Positions 14,150 to 22,493 of a stretch of 25,464 nt of DNA are shown one piece after another. The notes under the pieces were generated by a model. It was given only the letters and a program-made list of their open reading frames with translations, was not told where the DNA came from and ran no database searches. The position numbers were made by a program, and so were the translations under genes. This stretch comes from an uncultured Ruminococcus sp. (GTDB lineage Bacteria; Bacillota; Clostridia; Oscillospirales; Ruminococcaceae): the NCBI GenBank assembly GCA_902464115.1, contig CABQIF010000017.1:1-25464 (forward strand), written 5' to 3'. The stretch's first letter is position 1; every line of letters starts with the position of its first letter.

Positions 14150-14524
14150 TCAGCGGTAATCACACTTTTCACATTGAATCATTGGATGTATTTGTTCCTC
14201 TTTGTGATATGCCCCAGCCCATTGACAAATCTGCTGCAAAATCGGCACAACAGACGTTCCCTTTTCCGTCAGCTGGTATTCCACTCTTGGCGGAATTTCA
14301 TCGTAAGAAGTTCGGAGCACCATGCCATCTGTCATGAGTTCTTTCAACGTCGATGACAGCACCGCATCCGTAATATTCCCCATTTCTTTCCGCAAAATGC
14401 TATATCGGAGCAGTGCTTGTGCTGTCAGCACGCAAATAATCCGAGATTTCCACTTTCCGCCGAAGATGGCAAGCCCATATTCCAGCGGACAGCGAATATC
14501 TTTTTCCATTTTGGGTTGATACAC
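14150..14524 (-). CDS. HxlR-family transcriptional regulator
   Basis: This 124-residue winged-helix regulator is of the HxlR type, which usually acts as a dimer and responds to electrophiles or redox signals. The hallmark CPLEYGLAIFGGKWK lies at 12-26, with Cys12 in the usual sensing position. The helix-turn-helix and wing follow, with SSTLKELMTDGMVLR and PPRVEYQLTEKG (about 77-90). The tail ends CEKCDYR, an extra Cys-x2-Cys pair. The start is chosen as GTG 14524 because AAAGGAG lies 9 nt before it; ATG 14509 is the alternative. Frames further upstream lack a ribosome binding site. No divergent target gene is present. It may regulate itself or the downstream membrane gene, whose promoter lies in the 83-nt gap after it. 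Confidence 0.88.
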   Translation of the reverse strand: MYQPKMEKDIRCPLEYGLAIFGGKWKSRIICVLTAQALLRYSILRKEMGNITDAVLSSTLKELMTDGMVLRTSYDEIPPRVEYQLTEKGTSVVPILQQICQWAGAYHKEEQIHPMIQCEKCDYR

Positions 14525-14611
14525 GAATGATTTCTCCTTTCTGGTTTGATTTTGTTTTCCACAAGCCACTTTCCTTTCCACAGTTACTTGGATTTTCCGA
14601 GCAGCCGATTT

Positions 14612-14652
14612 TCACAAAAAGCCGGTACGGGCATTGCTGCCCATACCGGCTT
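14612..14652 (-). terminator. Terminator of the tepA-to-ispH operon
   Basis: On the minus strand AAGCCGGTATGGGCA pairs with TGCCCGTACCGGCTT (15 bp with one U-G) around a 4-nt loop, followed by TTTTTGTG. It starts about 30 nt after the ispH-S1 stop. The opposite-strand RNA would have a C-A mismatch and a poor tail, so it acts mainly for the minus strand. Confidence 0.9.
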
Positions 14653-14681
14653 CTGTTACTGCTTGTTCAAACGGTCAATGC

Positions 14682-16631
14682 TTATTCAGCATCTTCGCCT
14701 TCTGCTTCGTCTTCAAGCAGAGCACGCATGGAAATGCTAATCCGCTTGTTTTCGATGTCGATATCGATGATCTTTACCTTTACAACATCGCCGATTGCAA
14801 CGATATCCTTTACATTTTCAACCCGCTTGTCAGCCAGCTGAGAAATGTGAATCAGACCGTCTACGCCATCCATAATCTGTGCGAATGCACCGAACGGCGT
14901 GATGGAAACGATGGTTGCATCTACGATATCGCCAACTTCGTAGGTAGCCTTAAACTTTTCCCACGGGTTGTCTTCGGTCTTCTTGTAGCCCAAAGAAATG
15001 CGGTTGTTTTCCGGATCCAGTTCCTTGATGTAAACTTCGATCACATCACCAACCTTAACAACTTCGCTCGGATGCTTAATCCGCTTCCAGGACAGTTCAG
15101 AAATGTGAACCATACCGTCGATGCCGCCCAGGTCTACAAATGCACCATAGCTGGTCAGGGACTTTACTTCGCCCTTGTAAGTTGCACCAACTTCTGCAGT
15201 TTCCCAGAACTTTTCCTTTGCAGCTTCCTTTTCAGCCTTCTGTACGGCACGAATGGAGCCAACTGCTCTTCTTCTGTGTTCGTTGACTTCGAGAATTACA
15301 AACCGAACCTTGGTCTTTACCAGTGTATCCAGTTCAGCCCCTCTCGGCAGACCGCTCTGGGATGCCGGAATGAATACCCGTACGCCAGCGTAAGCAACGA
15401 TGATGCCGCCCTTTACAACGCCCTGTACAGTGCCTTCCAGTACGGTATCATTTTCCTTTGCAGCTACGATTTCTTCGAAGCCCTTCTGTTCGTCAACCTT
15501 CTTCTTAGACAGGGTTGCAGTACCATCCTGGTCATTGGTCTGGATGACAATCAGATCCAGTTCGTCACCAACGTTGACAACATCAGCCGGCTTCAGGGAC
15601 GGATCATCGGTCAGTTCAGAAAGCGGAACATAGCCTGTATACTTTGTGCCAGTGTCTACAATTGCTTCCGTGTTGTTTACCGCAGCCACAGTACCCTTGA
15701 CTTTTTCCCCTTTATGTATTTTCTTGAAGGACTGATCCAGTGCCTCCGCAAAATTGATGTCCTCTTCATCGTGACGTTCCATGATTTCGCTCATTGTCGA
15801 TTCTACCTCCTTAATGATGTGTGCCGGCGTGGACGCACCGGCGGTAATGCCGATTTTCTCCGCATTACATAGGTCTAAAGTGTAAAGCTCGTCCGCCGTT
15901 TCAATATGATAAGACCGGCAGTTCTGCTTGCAGACATCGAACAGCTTCACAGTATTGGAACTGTGCCTGCCGCCGACAATAATCATCAAATCAGAACTGC
16001 GGGACAAAGTATCTGCATCTGACTGCCGCACTTGCGTTGCATGGCAGATGGTATCATAAACCATAATGTTCGGGTCGTCGCTGGGAAGCAACGCCATACA
16101 CCTTTCCCATACTAATATATTATACGTTGTTTGGGCAACAATTGCAAGCTTTTTTTTTAAATTTTCATAATTTGTTTTAAAAAAATGGTCGAGGGCTGCG
16201 GAATCTGCAAAAACTGTGCAATTTTCTCCGCAATGACCGACAATCGCCTGCACTTCCGGATGGTTTTTGTCGCCTGCAATCAAAATATAATCGCCTGCGA
16301 GAGTATGTTTCTCTACAATTTTATGAATTTTCGATACAAAGGGACAAGTTGCATTGATGCAGGGATTGCCAGCAGCGGCAATGGCATCTTCCACTTGCTT
16401 GCTGACCCCGTGAGAACGAATGACAATGCATTCTTCCGGTGTCAGTTCGGAAACATCCTCCACGATCCGTGCACCCTTCTGACAGAGGTCATCCACAACC
16501 GTTTGATTGTGGATGATCGGCCCTAAAGTTGCAACATGGGGATATTGTTCCAGTGCCTCGTAAGTCATCCGCACGGCACGGTCGACACCGAAACAAAAGC
16601 CGGCAGATTTTGCAATGGTGATCTGTTTCAT
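14682..16631 (-). CDS. ispH: IspH fused to four ribosomal protein S1 domains
   Basis: The N-terminal domain (1-285) is 4-hydroxy-3-methylbut-2-enyl diphosphate reductase, the last step of the MEP isoprenoid pathway. It shows the [4Fe-4S] ligands Cys13, Cys96 and Cys196, substrate histidines His41, His74 and His124, Glu126 in HPEVQ, Ser224-Ser225-Asn226, and the TAGASTPAH motif. A linker of about 20 residues leads to four S1 RNA-binding domains at about 308-378, 394-463, 482-551 and 566-636; the last two have the best cores (SYGAFVDLGGIDGMVHIS, PFGAFAQIMDGVDGLIHIS). This bifunctional fusion is well known in Clostridia. Its ATG overlaps the plsC stop by 4 nt, and a terminator follows, so it ends the long operon. 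No separate rpsA is in the window. Confidence 0.96.
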   Translation of the reverse strand: MKQITIAKSAGFCFGVDRAVRMTYEALEQYPHVATLGPIIHNQTVVDDLCQKGARIVEDVSELTPEECIVIRSHGVSKQVEDAIAAAGNPCINATCPFVSKIHKIVEKHTLAGDYILIAGDKNHPEVQAIVGHCGENCTVFADSAALDHFFKTNYENLKKKLAIVAQTTYNILVWERCMALLPSDDPNIMVYDTICHATQVRQSDADTLSRSSDLMIIVGGRHSSNTVKLFDVCKQNCRSYHIETADELYTLDLCNAEKIGITAGASTPAHIIKEVESTMSEIMERHDEEDINFAEALDQSFKKIHKGEKVKGTVAAVNNTEAIVDTGTKYTGYVPLSELTDDPSLKPADVVNVGDELDLIVIQTNDQDGTATLSKKKVDEQKGFEEIVAAKENDTVLEGTVQGVVKGGIIVAYAGVRVFIPASQSGLPRGAELDTLVKTKVRFVILEVNEHRRRAVGSIRAVQKAEKEAAKEKFWETAEVGATYKGEVKSLTSYGAFVDLGGIDGMVHISELSWKRIKHPSEVVKVGDVIEVYIKELDPENNRISLGYKKTEDNPWEKFKATYEVGDIVDATIVSITPFGAFAQIMDGVDGLIHISQLADKRVENVKDIVAIGDVVKVKIIDIDIENKRISISMRALLEDEAEGEDAE

Positions 16632-17383
16632 TCCTGCTGCTCCTTTGCTGCCTGTTCCGCAGCGGCTTCTTCCTGATGGTGGATGGTTTCCAGCCGTTCT
16701 GCCCGATGGCGGTCAACTGCTGACTGCTTGTGCGGCTGGTCGTGTTTAATCGGGAATGGCGGATTTTCTTCTACCAGCTCCCGAATTGCCTGCATGATGT
16801 CTTGTTTCATCTGCCGCATTTCTCTTGGTGTGGATTCCGGTGTCAACCCGTAATCAGACGCATAAATGGGTTTTCCCAACCGAACACAGATCTTACTGCG
16901 GAAATGCAGGTTGTTGGAATTGAAAATCAAGCCCACAGGAATGACCGGCTTTCCGCTTCTCGCTGCCAGCACGCAAACGCCGCTTTTCCCGCTGCCAACT
17001 TTTCCATCTGTATGGCGAGTGCCCTCTGGGAAAATCGTCAGGTGACGGTTATTGTCCAGCCGCTTCACTGCCTCTGATAGCATATCATAGTTGGGGTCAG
17101 CTTTCCATGTTGCCGGAAACGCTCCCATAAACCAGATGAACCGAGCAAAGACTTTATGCTTGAACAGATCCTCTTTGGCAATGTAATTGAATGGATGCGG
17201 TGCACCCATTGCCACGAGTACCGGGTCTAAATAGCTGCGGTGGTTCGAGGCAAAGATGGCAGATTCCGTTTTGGGCGGTGCATTTTCTCTGCCCTCAAAT
17301 TGAATGTCATAATAGAAAAAGAATACAAACCGCATGATGTAATAGGCAAGCCGATAAAAAAATGCAACAATGTGGTTGTACAA
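16628..17383 (-). CDS. plsC: 1-acyl-sn-glycerol-3-phosphate acyltransferase
   Basis: PlsC acylates lysophosphatidic acid to phosphatidic acid at the inner membrane face. Its 251 residues include an N-terminal hydrophobic segment (about 7-26) and the acyltransferase motifs NHRSYLD (47-53, giving HX4D with His48 and Asp53) and FPEGTR (118-123). VIPVG follows at about 146-150. The final 35 residues are Glu/Gln/Ala/His-rich and disordered-looking, unlike the usual short family tail. The start is TTG 17383, 8 nt after AAGGAGG, which outranks any internal ATG. The stop overlaps ispH by 4 nt, and cmk lies 13 nt upstream. The cmk-plsC-ispH/S1 order is conserved in Clostridia. Confidence 0.93.
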   Translation of the reverse strand: MYNHIVAFFYRLAYYIMRFVFFFYYDIQFEGRENAPPKTESAIFASNHRSYLDPVLVAMGAPHPFNYIAKEDLFKHKVFARFIWFMGAFPATWKADPNYDMLSEAVKRLDNNRHLTIFPEGTRHTDGKVGSGKSGVCVLAARSGKPVIPVGLIFNSNNLHFRSKICVRLGKPIYASDYGLTPESTPREMRQMKQDIMQAIRELVEENPPFPIKHDQPHKQSAVDRHRAERLETIHHQEEAAAEQAAKEQQE

Positions 17384-17396
17384 ACTGAACGCCTCC

Positions 17397-18068
17397 TTAT
17401 TCTAAGTCCAGACGTTCCTCCATCAGTTCCAGCAGGGCATCACAAACTTCATGGAATCCCATGTTGGTGGTGTCAATCAGAACCGCATCTTCCGCCTGCC
17501 GCAGCGGAGCAATTTCCCGATGGGTGTCCTGATAGTCCCGTTTCTTGATGTCTTGCAGAATCTGTTCATAGGTGGGAGCGTCCGGTTTTTCCTGTAATTC
17601 GAGATACCGCCGGCTGGCACGTTCTTCCGGAGAGGCTGTCAGGAAAATCTTCAGGTCAGCGTCCGGCAGTACCACCGTTCCAATATCTCTGCCATCCATG
17701 ATGACATGATGTTCTTTTGCAATCTTCTGCTGTAAATCAAAGAGAAAATCCCGCACTTCCGGAATGGCAGAAACCTTGGAAGCCAGCATGGAAATTTCTG
17801 GTGTCCGAATATCATCTGTCACGTCTTCTCCGTTGAGCAGAATGCATTGTGTTCCGCCAATAAACTTGATTTTCAAATCAATCTTCGGCAGCTGCCGGAT
17901 AATATCCTGTTTGTTGCACAAATTGTGCTGTTGGGTATACAGAGCAATTGCACGGTACAGTGCCCCTGTATCCACATAGATAAAGCCCAACTCGGCAGCA
18001 AGTTCCCTTGCAATACTACTCTTACCCGCTCCGGCAGGGCCGTCAATGGCGACATTCATGGTTTTCAT
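17397..18068 (-). CDS. cmk: Cytidylate kinase
   Basis: Cytidylate kinase phosphorylates CMP and dCMP with ATP. The length of 223 residues is typical. The P-loop GPAGAGKSS is at 10-18, followed by YVDTGALYRA (31-40). DGRDIGTVVLPDADLKIFL is the family signature. SPEERASRRY and KRDYQDTHREIAPL form the lid and NMP-binding region. An AAAGGAG site precedes ATG 18068; a second Met at codon 4 is less likely. The 104-nt gap from the upstream flavoprotein gene is the largest in the operon and is A/T-rich. It has a small GCCGG/CCGGC hairpin and only a weak promoter-like TTGAAA-N17-TATTGA, so an internal start is possible but unproven. Confidence 0.96.
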   Translation of the reverse strand: MKTMNVAIDGPAGAGKSSIARELAAELGFIYVDTGALYRAIALYTQQHNLCNKQDIIRQLPKIDLKIKFIGGTQCILLNGEDVTDDIRTPEISMLASKVSAIPEVRDFLFDLQQKIAKEHHVIMDGRDIGTVVLPDADLKIFLTASPEERASRRYLELQEKPDAPTYEQILQDIKKRDYQDTHREIAPLRQAEDAVLIDTTNMGFHEVCDALLELMEERLDLE

Positions 18069-18172
18069 AGCGAACTCCTTTTTTCTCCTTTACTTGCAGC
18101 AGAATCGCTGCGATCAATAAAAATAAAATCCATCTATTTCAAGCCGGCAGTTTCTCCGGCACGAAATCATGT

Positions 18173-19411
18173 TCATAAATTGCCAATGGCATCCGCTGCA
18201 CAAGCGGCAGTAGAAAAGGCAATCTGTAAATTAAAGCCTCCGGTGTATGCGTCCACGTCCAGCACTTCTCCGGCAAAATACAAGCCGGCACAGCATTTGG
18301 ATGCCATGGTTTTCGCCTGTACTTCCCGAACAGAAACGCCGCCCCGTGTAATAATCGCTTCTTTCATCGAACGTCTTGCAGTGATATGCAGCGGAAATGC
18401 CTGCAAGCCCTGCACCAAAATTCGGCGTTGTTCTTTTGTCAGAGCATTTGCCTTGGTTTCCGGCGGAATGTGAACCGCTTCCAGAAAAACAGGGACAAGT
18501 TTCAGTGGCAGCAGCCCTCGAAAAATCGTGCCCATTGCCTGATTGGGGTGGGCGGAACAATCTCGTTGAATGCGTTTGTCCAGCTGTTCCGGTGTCAAGC
18601 CGGGTTTCAGGTTCAGCACCAGCCGACAGCTGCCATCTTTCGGAATCTGCTCCGGCAGCAGGGAACTTGCCGTCAGCACCAACGGCCCTGAAACCCCGAA
18701 ATGGGTAAACAACATCTCTCCCAATGCATCATAATAGCATTTTTTTCCGTTGTACAGTTTCAGGGAAACATTCCGCAGAGAAAGCCCCATCAAGTCACTG
18801 CACCATTTCTCTTGTACTTCCAAGGGAACAAGTGCCGGCAGCGGCGGCACAATCGTATGCCCTGCCTGTTTTGCCAGCGTATAGCCATCCCCCGTAGAAC
18901 CCGTTGCCGGATAGGATGCCCCACCAGCTGCCAGCAGCACACACTTTGCAGCATACTGCTTGCCGGAGGCAGTCTGTACGCCGGTACAGCGACCGTCATT
19001 TAATAGCAATTGCTGTACGGTTTCCCGATAAACGGGAACTCCTGCCCATTTCAAGGCACGCTGCAACGCTGCAACAATATCTTCTGCTTGGTCACTCACC
19101 GGAAATACCCGATTGCCCCGTTCCACTTTCAGCGGAACACCCATCTGTTCAAAATATGCCATCACATCTTCCGGCATCCAGCGAGCAAACGCACTGTACA
19201 AGAACTTTGGATTTCTCGGCACATTTGCCATGAGCGTATCCAAATCACAGGCATTGGTGAGGTTGCAGCGACCTTTTCCGGTAATCCGCAATTTTCTCCC
19301 AATTTGCCCATTTTTTTCCAAGATGATACAGTGTTTTCCGGCTTTCGCCAGCAGCAGGGCAGCCACCGTTCCGGCAGCTCCTCCACCAATGATGAGTACA
19401 TCTGCTTCCAT
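18173..19411 (-). CDS. HI0933-type FAD-dependent oxidoreductase (YhiN family)
   Basis: This 412-residue flavoprotein belongs to the HI0933/YhiN group, also called the aminoacetone oxidase family in some databases. The Rossmann FAD site is DVLIIGGGAAGTVAALLLAK at the N-terminus, followed by RKLRITGKGRCNLTN, the family signature. CVLLAAGGASYPATGSTGDG in the middle and GLYFAGEVLDVDAYTGGFNL near the C-terminus are also typical. The physiological substrate of the family is not firmly established. The ATG at 19411 directly follows the DUF3006 stop codon, so translation is probably coupled. Members often neighbour cmk in Clostridia, as here. Confidence 0.93.
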   Translation of the reverse strand: MEADVLIIGGGAAGTVAALLLAKAGKHCIILEKNGQIGRKLRITGKGRCNLTNACDLDTLMANVPRNPKFLYSAFARWMPEDVMAYFEQMGVPLKVERGNRVFPVSDQAEDIVAALQRALKWAGVPVYRETVQQLLLNDGRCTGVQTASGKQYAAKCVLLAAGGASYPATGSTGDGYTLAKQAGHTIVPPLPALVPLEVQEKWCSDLMGLSLRNVSLKLYNGKKCYYDALGEMLFTHFGVSGPLVLTASSLLPEQIPKDGSCRLVLNLKPGLTPEQLDKRIQRDCSAHPNQAMGTIFRGLLPLKLVPVFLEAVHIPPETKANALTKEQRRILVQGLQAFPLHITARRSMKEAIITRGGVSVREVQAKTMASKCCAGLYFAGEVLDVDAYTGGFNLQIAFSTAACAADAIGNL

Positions 19412-19627
19412 TTAGTCCCTTCCTCTTTTTCGTTTTCGCATCCGTTCCAAAATCCGGTTTCGGCGTTCTTCGGTTGCAATCGCATCTACTTCATAGTGGT
19501 CATGAACCCATTGCAGAACATCGCCATCCCGTGCCCCTTCCGGCATCTGGTCTGCTGGTACTGTCTGCATTCCCGTGTCGGTTTCCAGAACGGCAACGCC
19601 GTCATCCATGCGGTCAATGATGATCAT
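19412..19627 (-). CDS. DUF3006 small protein
   Basis: This 71-residue protein starts MIIIDRMDDGVAVLETDTGM and contains VPADQMPEGARDGDVL, which fits DUF3006: a small beta-barrel-like domain followed by a charged helix. The last 20 residues are Arg/Lys/Glu-rich (RRNRILERMRKRKRG). DUF3006 genes very often lie next to ComEC/Rec2-like metallo-beta-lactamase genes, as here. The start overlaps the upstream gene by 4 nt (ATGA), and the stop abuts the flavoprotein ATG. The role is unknown. Confidence 0.88.
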   Translation of the reverse strand: MIIIDRMDDGVAVLETDTGMQTVPADQMPEGARDGDVLQWVHDHYEVDAIATEERRNRILERMRKRKRGRD

Positions 19628-20592
19628 GATGCATACTCCTTATCAAACGACCACTTCAATTCCCCGTCCTCTACCTTACAGATGACTGTTCCATCCAAAT
19701 CCGTCCGGTAAATCTTATCGCAGTAAACGCCCAAACGGTCGAGTGCTTCTTCATGCGGATGACCATAGGAATTATCTGTTCCGCAGGAAATCACTGCATA
19801 AGTTGGCTGAATCTGCTCCAACAGGGCTTCGCTGGAAGAAGTCCGGCTGCCGTGGTGACCTGCCTTAAAGACATCTGCATGCATGCCATCGAACACCCCG
19901 TTTTCCAGCCAGTCTGCTTCTTCGTCCTTTTCTGCATCGCCTGTAAACAGGAATGTTTTTCCGCCACAATTCAAATATGCTGCCATAGAATAATCATTCA
20001 GGGAAGAATAGGTTTTTCCAGCTGGCGGAGCAATCAGTTCCAGTGTGGTACTACCGCCTAAATTTAAGGTCTGCTTTTCCGATACAAAGGTTGGGTCAAT
20101 GTGGTTGTCTTCAATGCCATCCAAAAATGCTTCATAAACCCGTGTAGTTGGCACATCTTTGTCCGGCACTTCCGGCAGCAGCACCATGGAAACCGTCAAA
20201 TCAGAAGAAACCGCTGCGTCTTCCAACACATCTACTAATCCTCCGATGTGGTCAGAATGCGGATGGGAGGCAATCATGTAATCAATGGTGGTAACACCGT
20301 ATTTCTTCAGGTCGTCCAGTACGACACTGCCCTGATCTCGTTCACCGCCGTCAATCAAGACGGTTTTTCCGGCTGCCTGAATCAGAACGCTGTCCCCCTG
20401 TCCAACATCCAGAAAAGAAACGGTTGCACTCGCATTGGAATCCACCGTCGGTGCACAACCGAACACTTTTGCCCCGCCTGCAAAAGCAATGACAATGAGT
20501 GCAATCAGCCCAATGATTTTTTCTTTCTGCTGGTTGGATTTCTGTTTGCCGTTTTTGGCGGCTGGTTGTTTGCTTTTTTGGGTTGCTGCCAT
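19624..20592 (-). CDS. Membrane-anchored ComEC/Rec2-like metallo-beta-lactamase
   Basis: This 322-residue protein has a Lys/Gln-rich N-terminus (1-25), one membrane segment (about 26-45), and an extracytoplasmic MBL domain of the ComEC C-terminal type: VSFLDVGQGDSVLI at 58-71, LIDGG, the metal motif SHPHSDHIGG at 109-118 (His110, His112, Asp114, His115), FTGDAEKDEE and KAGHHGS. VFGC at 43-46 is lipobox-like, so it could be a lipoprotein. It lacks the ComEC channel domain, so it is a stand-alone hydrolase; relatives are thought to be nucleases or phosphodiesterases. ATG 20592 has GGAGG 9 nt upstream, and the first 88 nt lie inside the 3' end of the ygiQ gene. Confidence 0.92.
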   Translation of the reverse strand: MAATQKSKQPAAKNGKQKSNQQKEKIIGLIALIVIAFAGGAKVFGCAPTVDSNASATVSFLDVGQGDSVLIQAAGKTVLIDGGERDQGSVVLDDLKKYGVTTIDYMIASHPHSDHIGGLVDVLEDAAVSSDLTVSMVLLPEVPDKDVPTTRVYEAFLDGIEDNHIDPTFVSEKQTLNLGGSTTLELIAPPAGKTYSSLNDYSMAAYLNCGGKTFLFTGDAEKDEEADWLENGVFDGMHADVFKAGHHGSRTSSSEALLEQIQPTYAVISCGTDNSYGHPHEEALDRLGVYCDKIYRTDLDGTVICKVEDGELKWSFDKEYAS

Positions 20593-22466
20593 TTTGAAGT
20601 GCCTCCGTTTCGTCTTGCAGCTGTTCCGACAGGTCGCTGCGTTGATTTCTTTACATGGGTGTCCTTCCGTTCTAAACCTGCTGGAATCAGGCAGTGCGCA
20701 CCGTTTCCAACCAAATCCATTCTACCGGCTTTCCGCAGGGCTGCCAGCACCAAAGGACGATTCTGCGGCAGGAACGATTGCAGCAAAGCTCGCTGCATTG
20801 CCTTTTCCTGCTCTGTTTTCGGAACAAAGACTGGTTCCATCGTATAGGGGTCATATTCGGTATAATACATACAAGTGGAAATCGTTCCAGGCGTTGGATA
20901 GAAGTCCTGTACCTGCTCCGGATGGATGTGATTTTCTTTCAGATAAACTGCCAGTGCAATTGCATCCTGCAATGTGCTGCCCGGATGAGAGGACATCAGA
21001 TAAGGGACTAAATATTGTTCTTTTCCAATGCTCTTGGTAATCTCATAAAACCGCTTTTGAAATGCCTGATAGTGTTCAAAGTGCGGCTTTCCCATCTTAT
21101 CCAATACATGATTGCTGCAATGTTCCGGAGCAACTTTCAGCTGACCGCTGGTATGTTCCCGTACCAGTTCCCGGAAAAAAGTGTCATCTGGGTCGGCAAG
21201 CAGATAATCAAACCGAATGCCTGAACGGATAAAGACTTTCTTCACCTTGGGCAGTTTTCGCAGCTGCCGGAGAATGTGCAGATATTCAGAATGGTCGGCG
21301 TGAATTGCCGGACAAATTTCCGGAGCAAGGCATTTCTTGCCCTTGCAAAGTCCCTTTGTCAGCTGCTTTTTGCAGGATGGAGCACGGAAGTTTGCCGTAG
21401 GCCCACCGACATCGTGAATATAGCCCTTGAAGTTGGGCATTTCTGTAATCTGCTTTGCCTCTTTTAAAATGGATTCCTCGCTCCGGCAGGTGACACGCCT
21501 GCCCTGATGCAGGGCAATGGAACAGAAGTTACAATACCCGAAACAGCCCCGATTATGGGCGATGGAAAACTGTACTTCTGCAATTCCCGGCACACCGCCT
21601 TGTGCATCATACATCGGATGCGGCTTTCGCTGGAATGGCAGCTGATAGACTGCATCTAATTCTTCCTGTGTCAGCGACAACGCCGGCGGATTTTGTACCA
21701 ACATCTGTTTCCCATGCCGTTGAATGACGGTCTTTCCATAGATCTCATCCTGCTGGTCGTACTGCTGACGAGTTGCCTTGGCATATGCCTTTTTATCGCT
21801 GGCAACCTGTACAAAGTCTGGGCACTGTACCGCTCCCCACGGGGTGTTGACAGGGTCTGTCAGGTAACAAGTCCCCCGAATATCGGTCAGGGCAGAGATC
21901 GGCTCACCGTCCCGCAGACGGGCTGCCATCTCTGTGATGGAGTGTTCCCCCATTCCATACATCAGGAAATCTGCACCGCTTTCCACCAAAATAGATGGTC
22001 TGACCGTATCCGACCAGTAGTCATAGTGTGCAAACCGCCGCAAAGAGGCTTCCAGTCCGCCGATGGCAATCACTGCATCCGGATACGCTCGGCGAATGCA
22101 CTGGCAATATGTAATCACGGCACGGTCTGGGCGAAGTCCGGCTTTTCCGCCGGGGGAGTAGGAATCTTGACTACGTTTCCGCTTGGCAGCGGTATAATGT
22201 GCCACCATGGAATCAATATTGCCGCCTGTCACCAAAAATGCCAGTTTGGGCTTCCCAAACCGCATGATGTCCTTGGTGCTCCGCCAATCCGGCTGCGGCA
22301 GCATTGCCACGGAATAGCCCTGTGATTCCAGCAGACGAGAGATGATCGCAGCCCCGAAACTGGGGTGGTCTACATACGCATCTCCGACCACATAGACAAA
22401 ATCCGGCTGGGAAACGCCCGTTTCCAGCAATTCCTTTTTCGTAACCGGCAAAAAGCCTTGTGCCAT
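20505..22466 (-). CDS. YgiQ-family radical SAM protein
   Basis: This 653-residue protein is a full-length YgiQ-type radical SAM enzyme. The N-terminal domain (about 20-290, including FVYVVGDAYVDHPSFG and AIGGLEASLRRFAHYDYWSD) resembles a B12-binding-like fold. The radical SAM domain has Cys308-x3-Cys312-x2-Cys315 (NRGCFGYCNFC), and HDVGGPTANFR and LKVAPEHCS follow. The family reaction is unknown. Beyond about residue 600 the tail is Lys/Arg/Asn/Pro-rich (KKANNQPPKTANRNPTSRKK) and probably disordered. ATG 22466 follows AGGAGG. The last 28 codons overlap the start of the MBL gene in another frame. ftsK ends 27 nt upstream. Confidence 0.94.
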   Translation of the reverse strand: MAQGFLPVTKKELLETGVSQPDFVYVVGDAYVDHPSFGAAIISRLLESQGYSVAMLPQPDWRSTKDIMRFGKPKLAFLVTGGNIDSMVAHYTAAKRKRSQDSYSPGGKAGLRPDRAVITYCQCIRRAYPDAVIAIGGLEASLRRFAHYDYWSDTVRPSILVESGADFLMYGMGEHSITEMAARLRDGEPISALTDIRGTCYLTDPVNTPWGAVQCPDFVQVASDKKAYAKATRQQYDQQDEIYGKTVIQRHGKQMLVQNPPALSLTQEELDAVYQLPFQRKPHPMYDAQGGVPGIAEVQFSIAHNRGCFGYCNFCSIALHQGRRVTCRSEESILKEAKQITEMPNFKGYIHDVGGPTANFRAPSCKKQLTKGLCKGKKCLAPEICPAIHADHSEYLHILRQLRKLPKVKKVFIRSGIRFDYLLADPDDTFFRELVREHTSGQLKVAPEHCSNHVLDKMGKPHFEHYQAFQKRFYEITKSIGKEQYLVPYLMSSHPGSTLQDAIALAVYLKENHIHPEQVQDFYPTPGTISTCMYYTEYDPYTMEPVFVPKTEQEKAMQRALLQSFLPQNRPLVLAALRKAGRMDLVGNGAHCLIPAGLERKDTHVKKSTQRPVGTAARRNGGTSKWQQPKKANNQPPKTANRNPTSRKKKSLG

Positions 22467-22493
22467 AATGGCTGTTCCTCCTCTTGGTTTCTT

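Noticed and set aside
14634..15872. Plus-strand 412-codon ORF antisense to ispH-S1
   Set aside because: It is a shadow of the S1 domains, crosses the operon terminator and has no family features.
18069..18172. Internal promoter or terminator in the gap before cmk
   Set aside because: The hairpin stem is only 5 bp and the promoter-like TTGAAA-N17-TATTGA is a poor match. It is mentioned in the cmk entry but not called.
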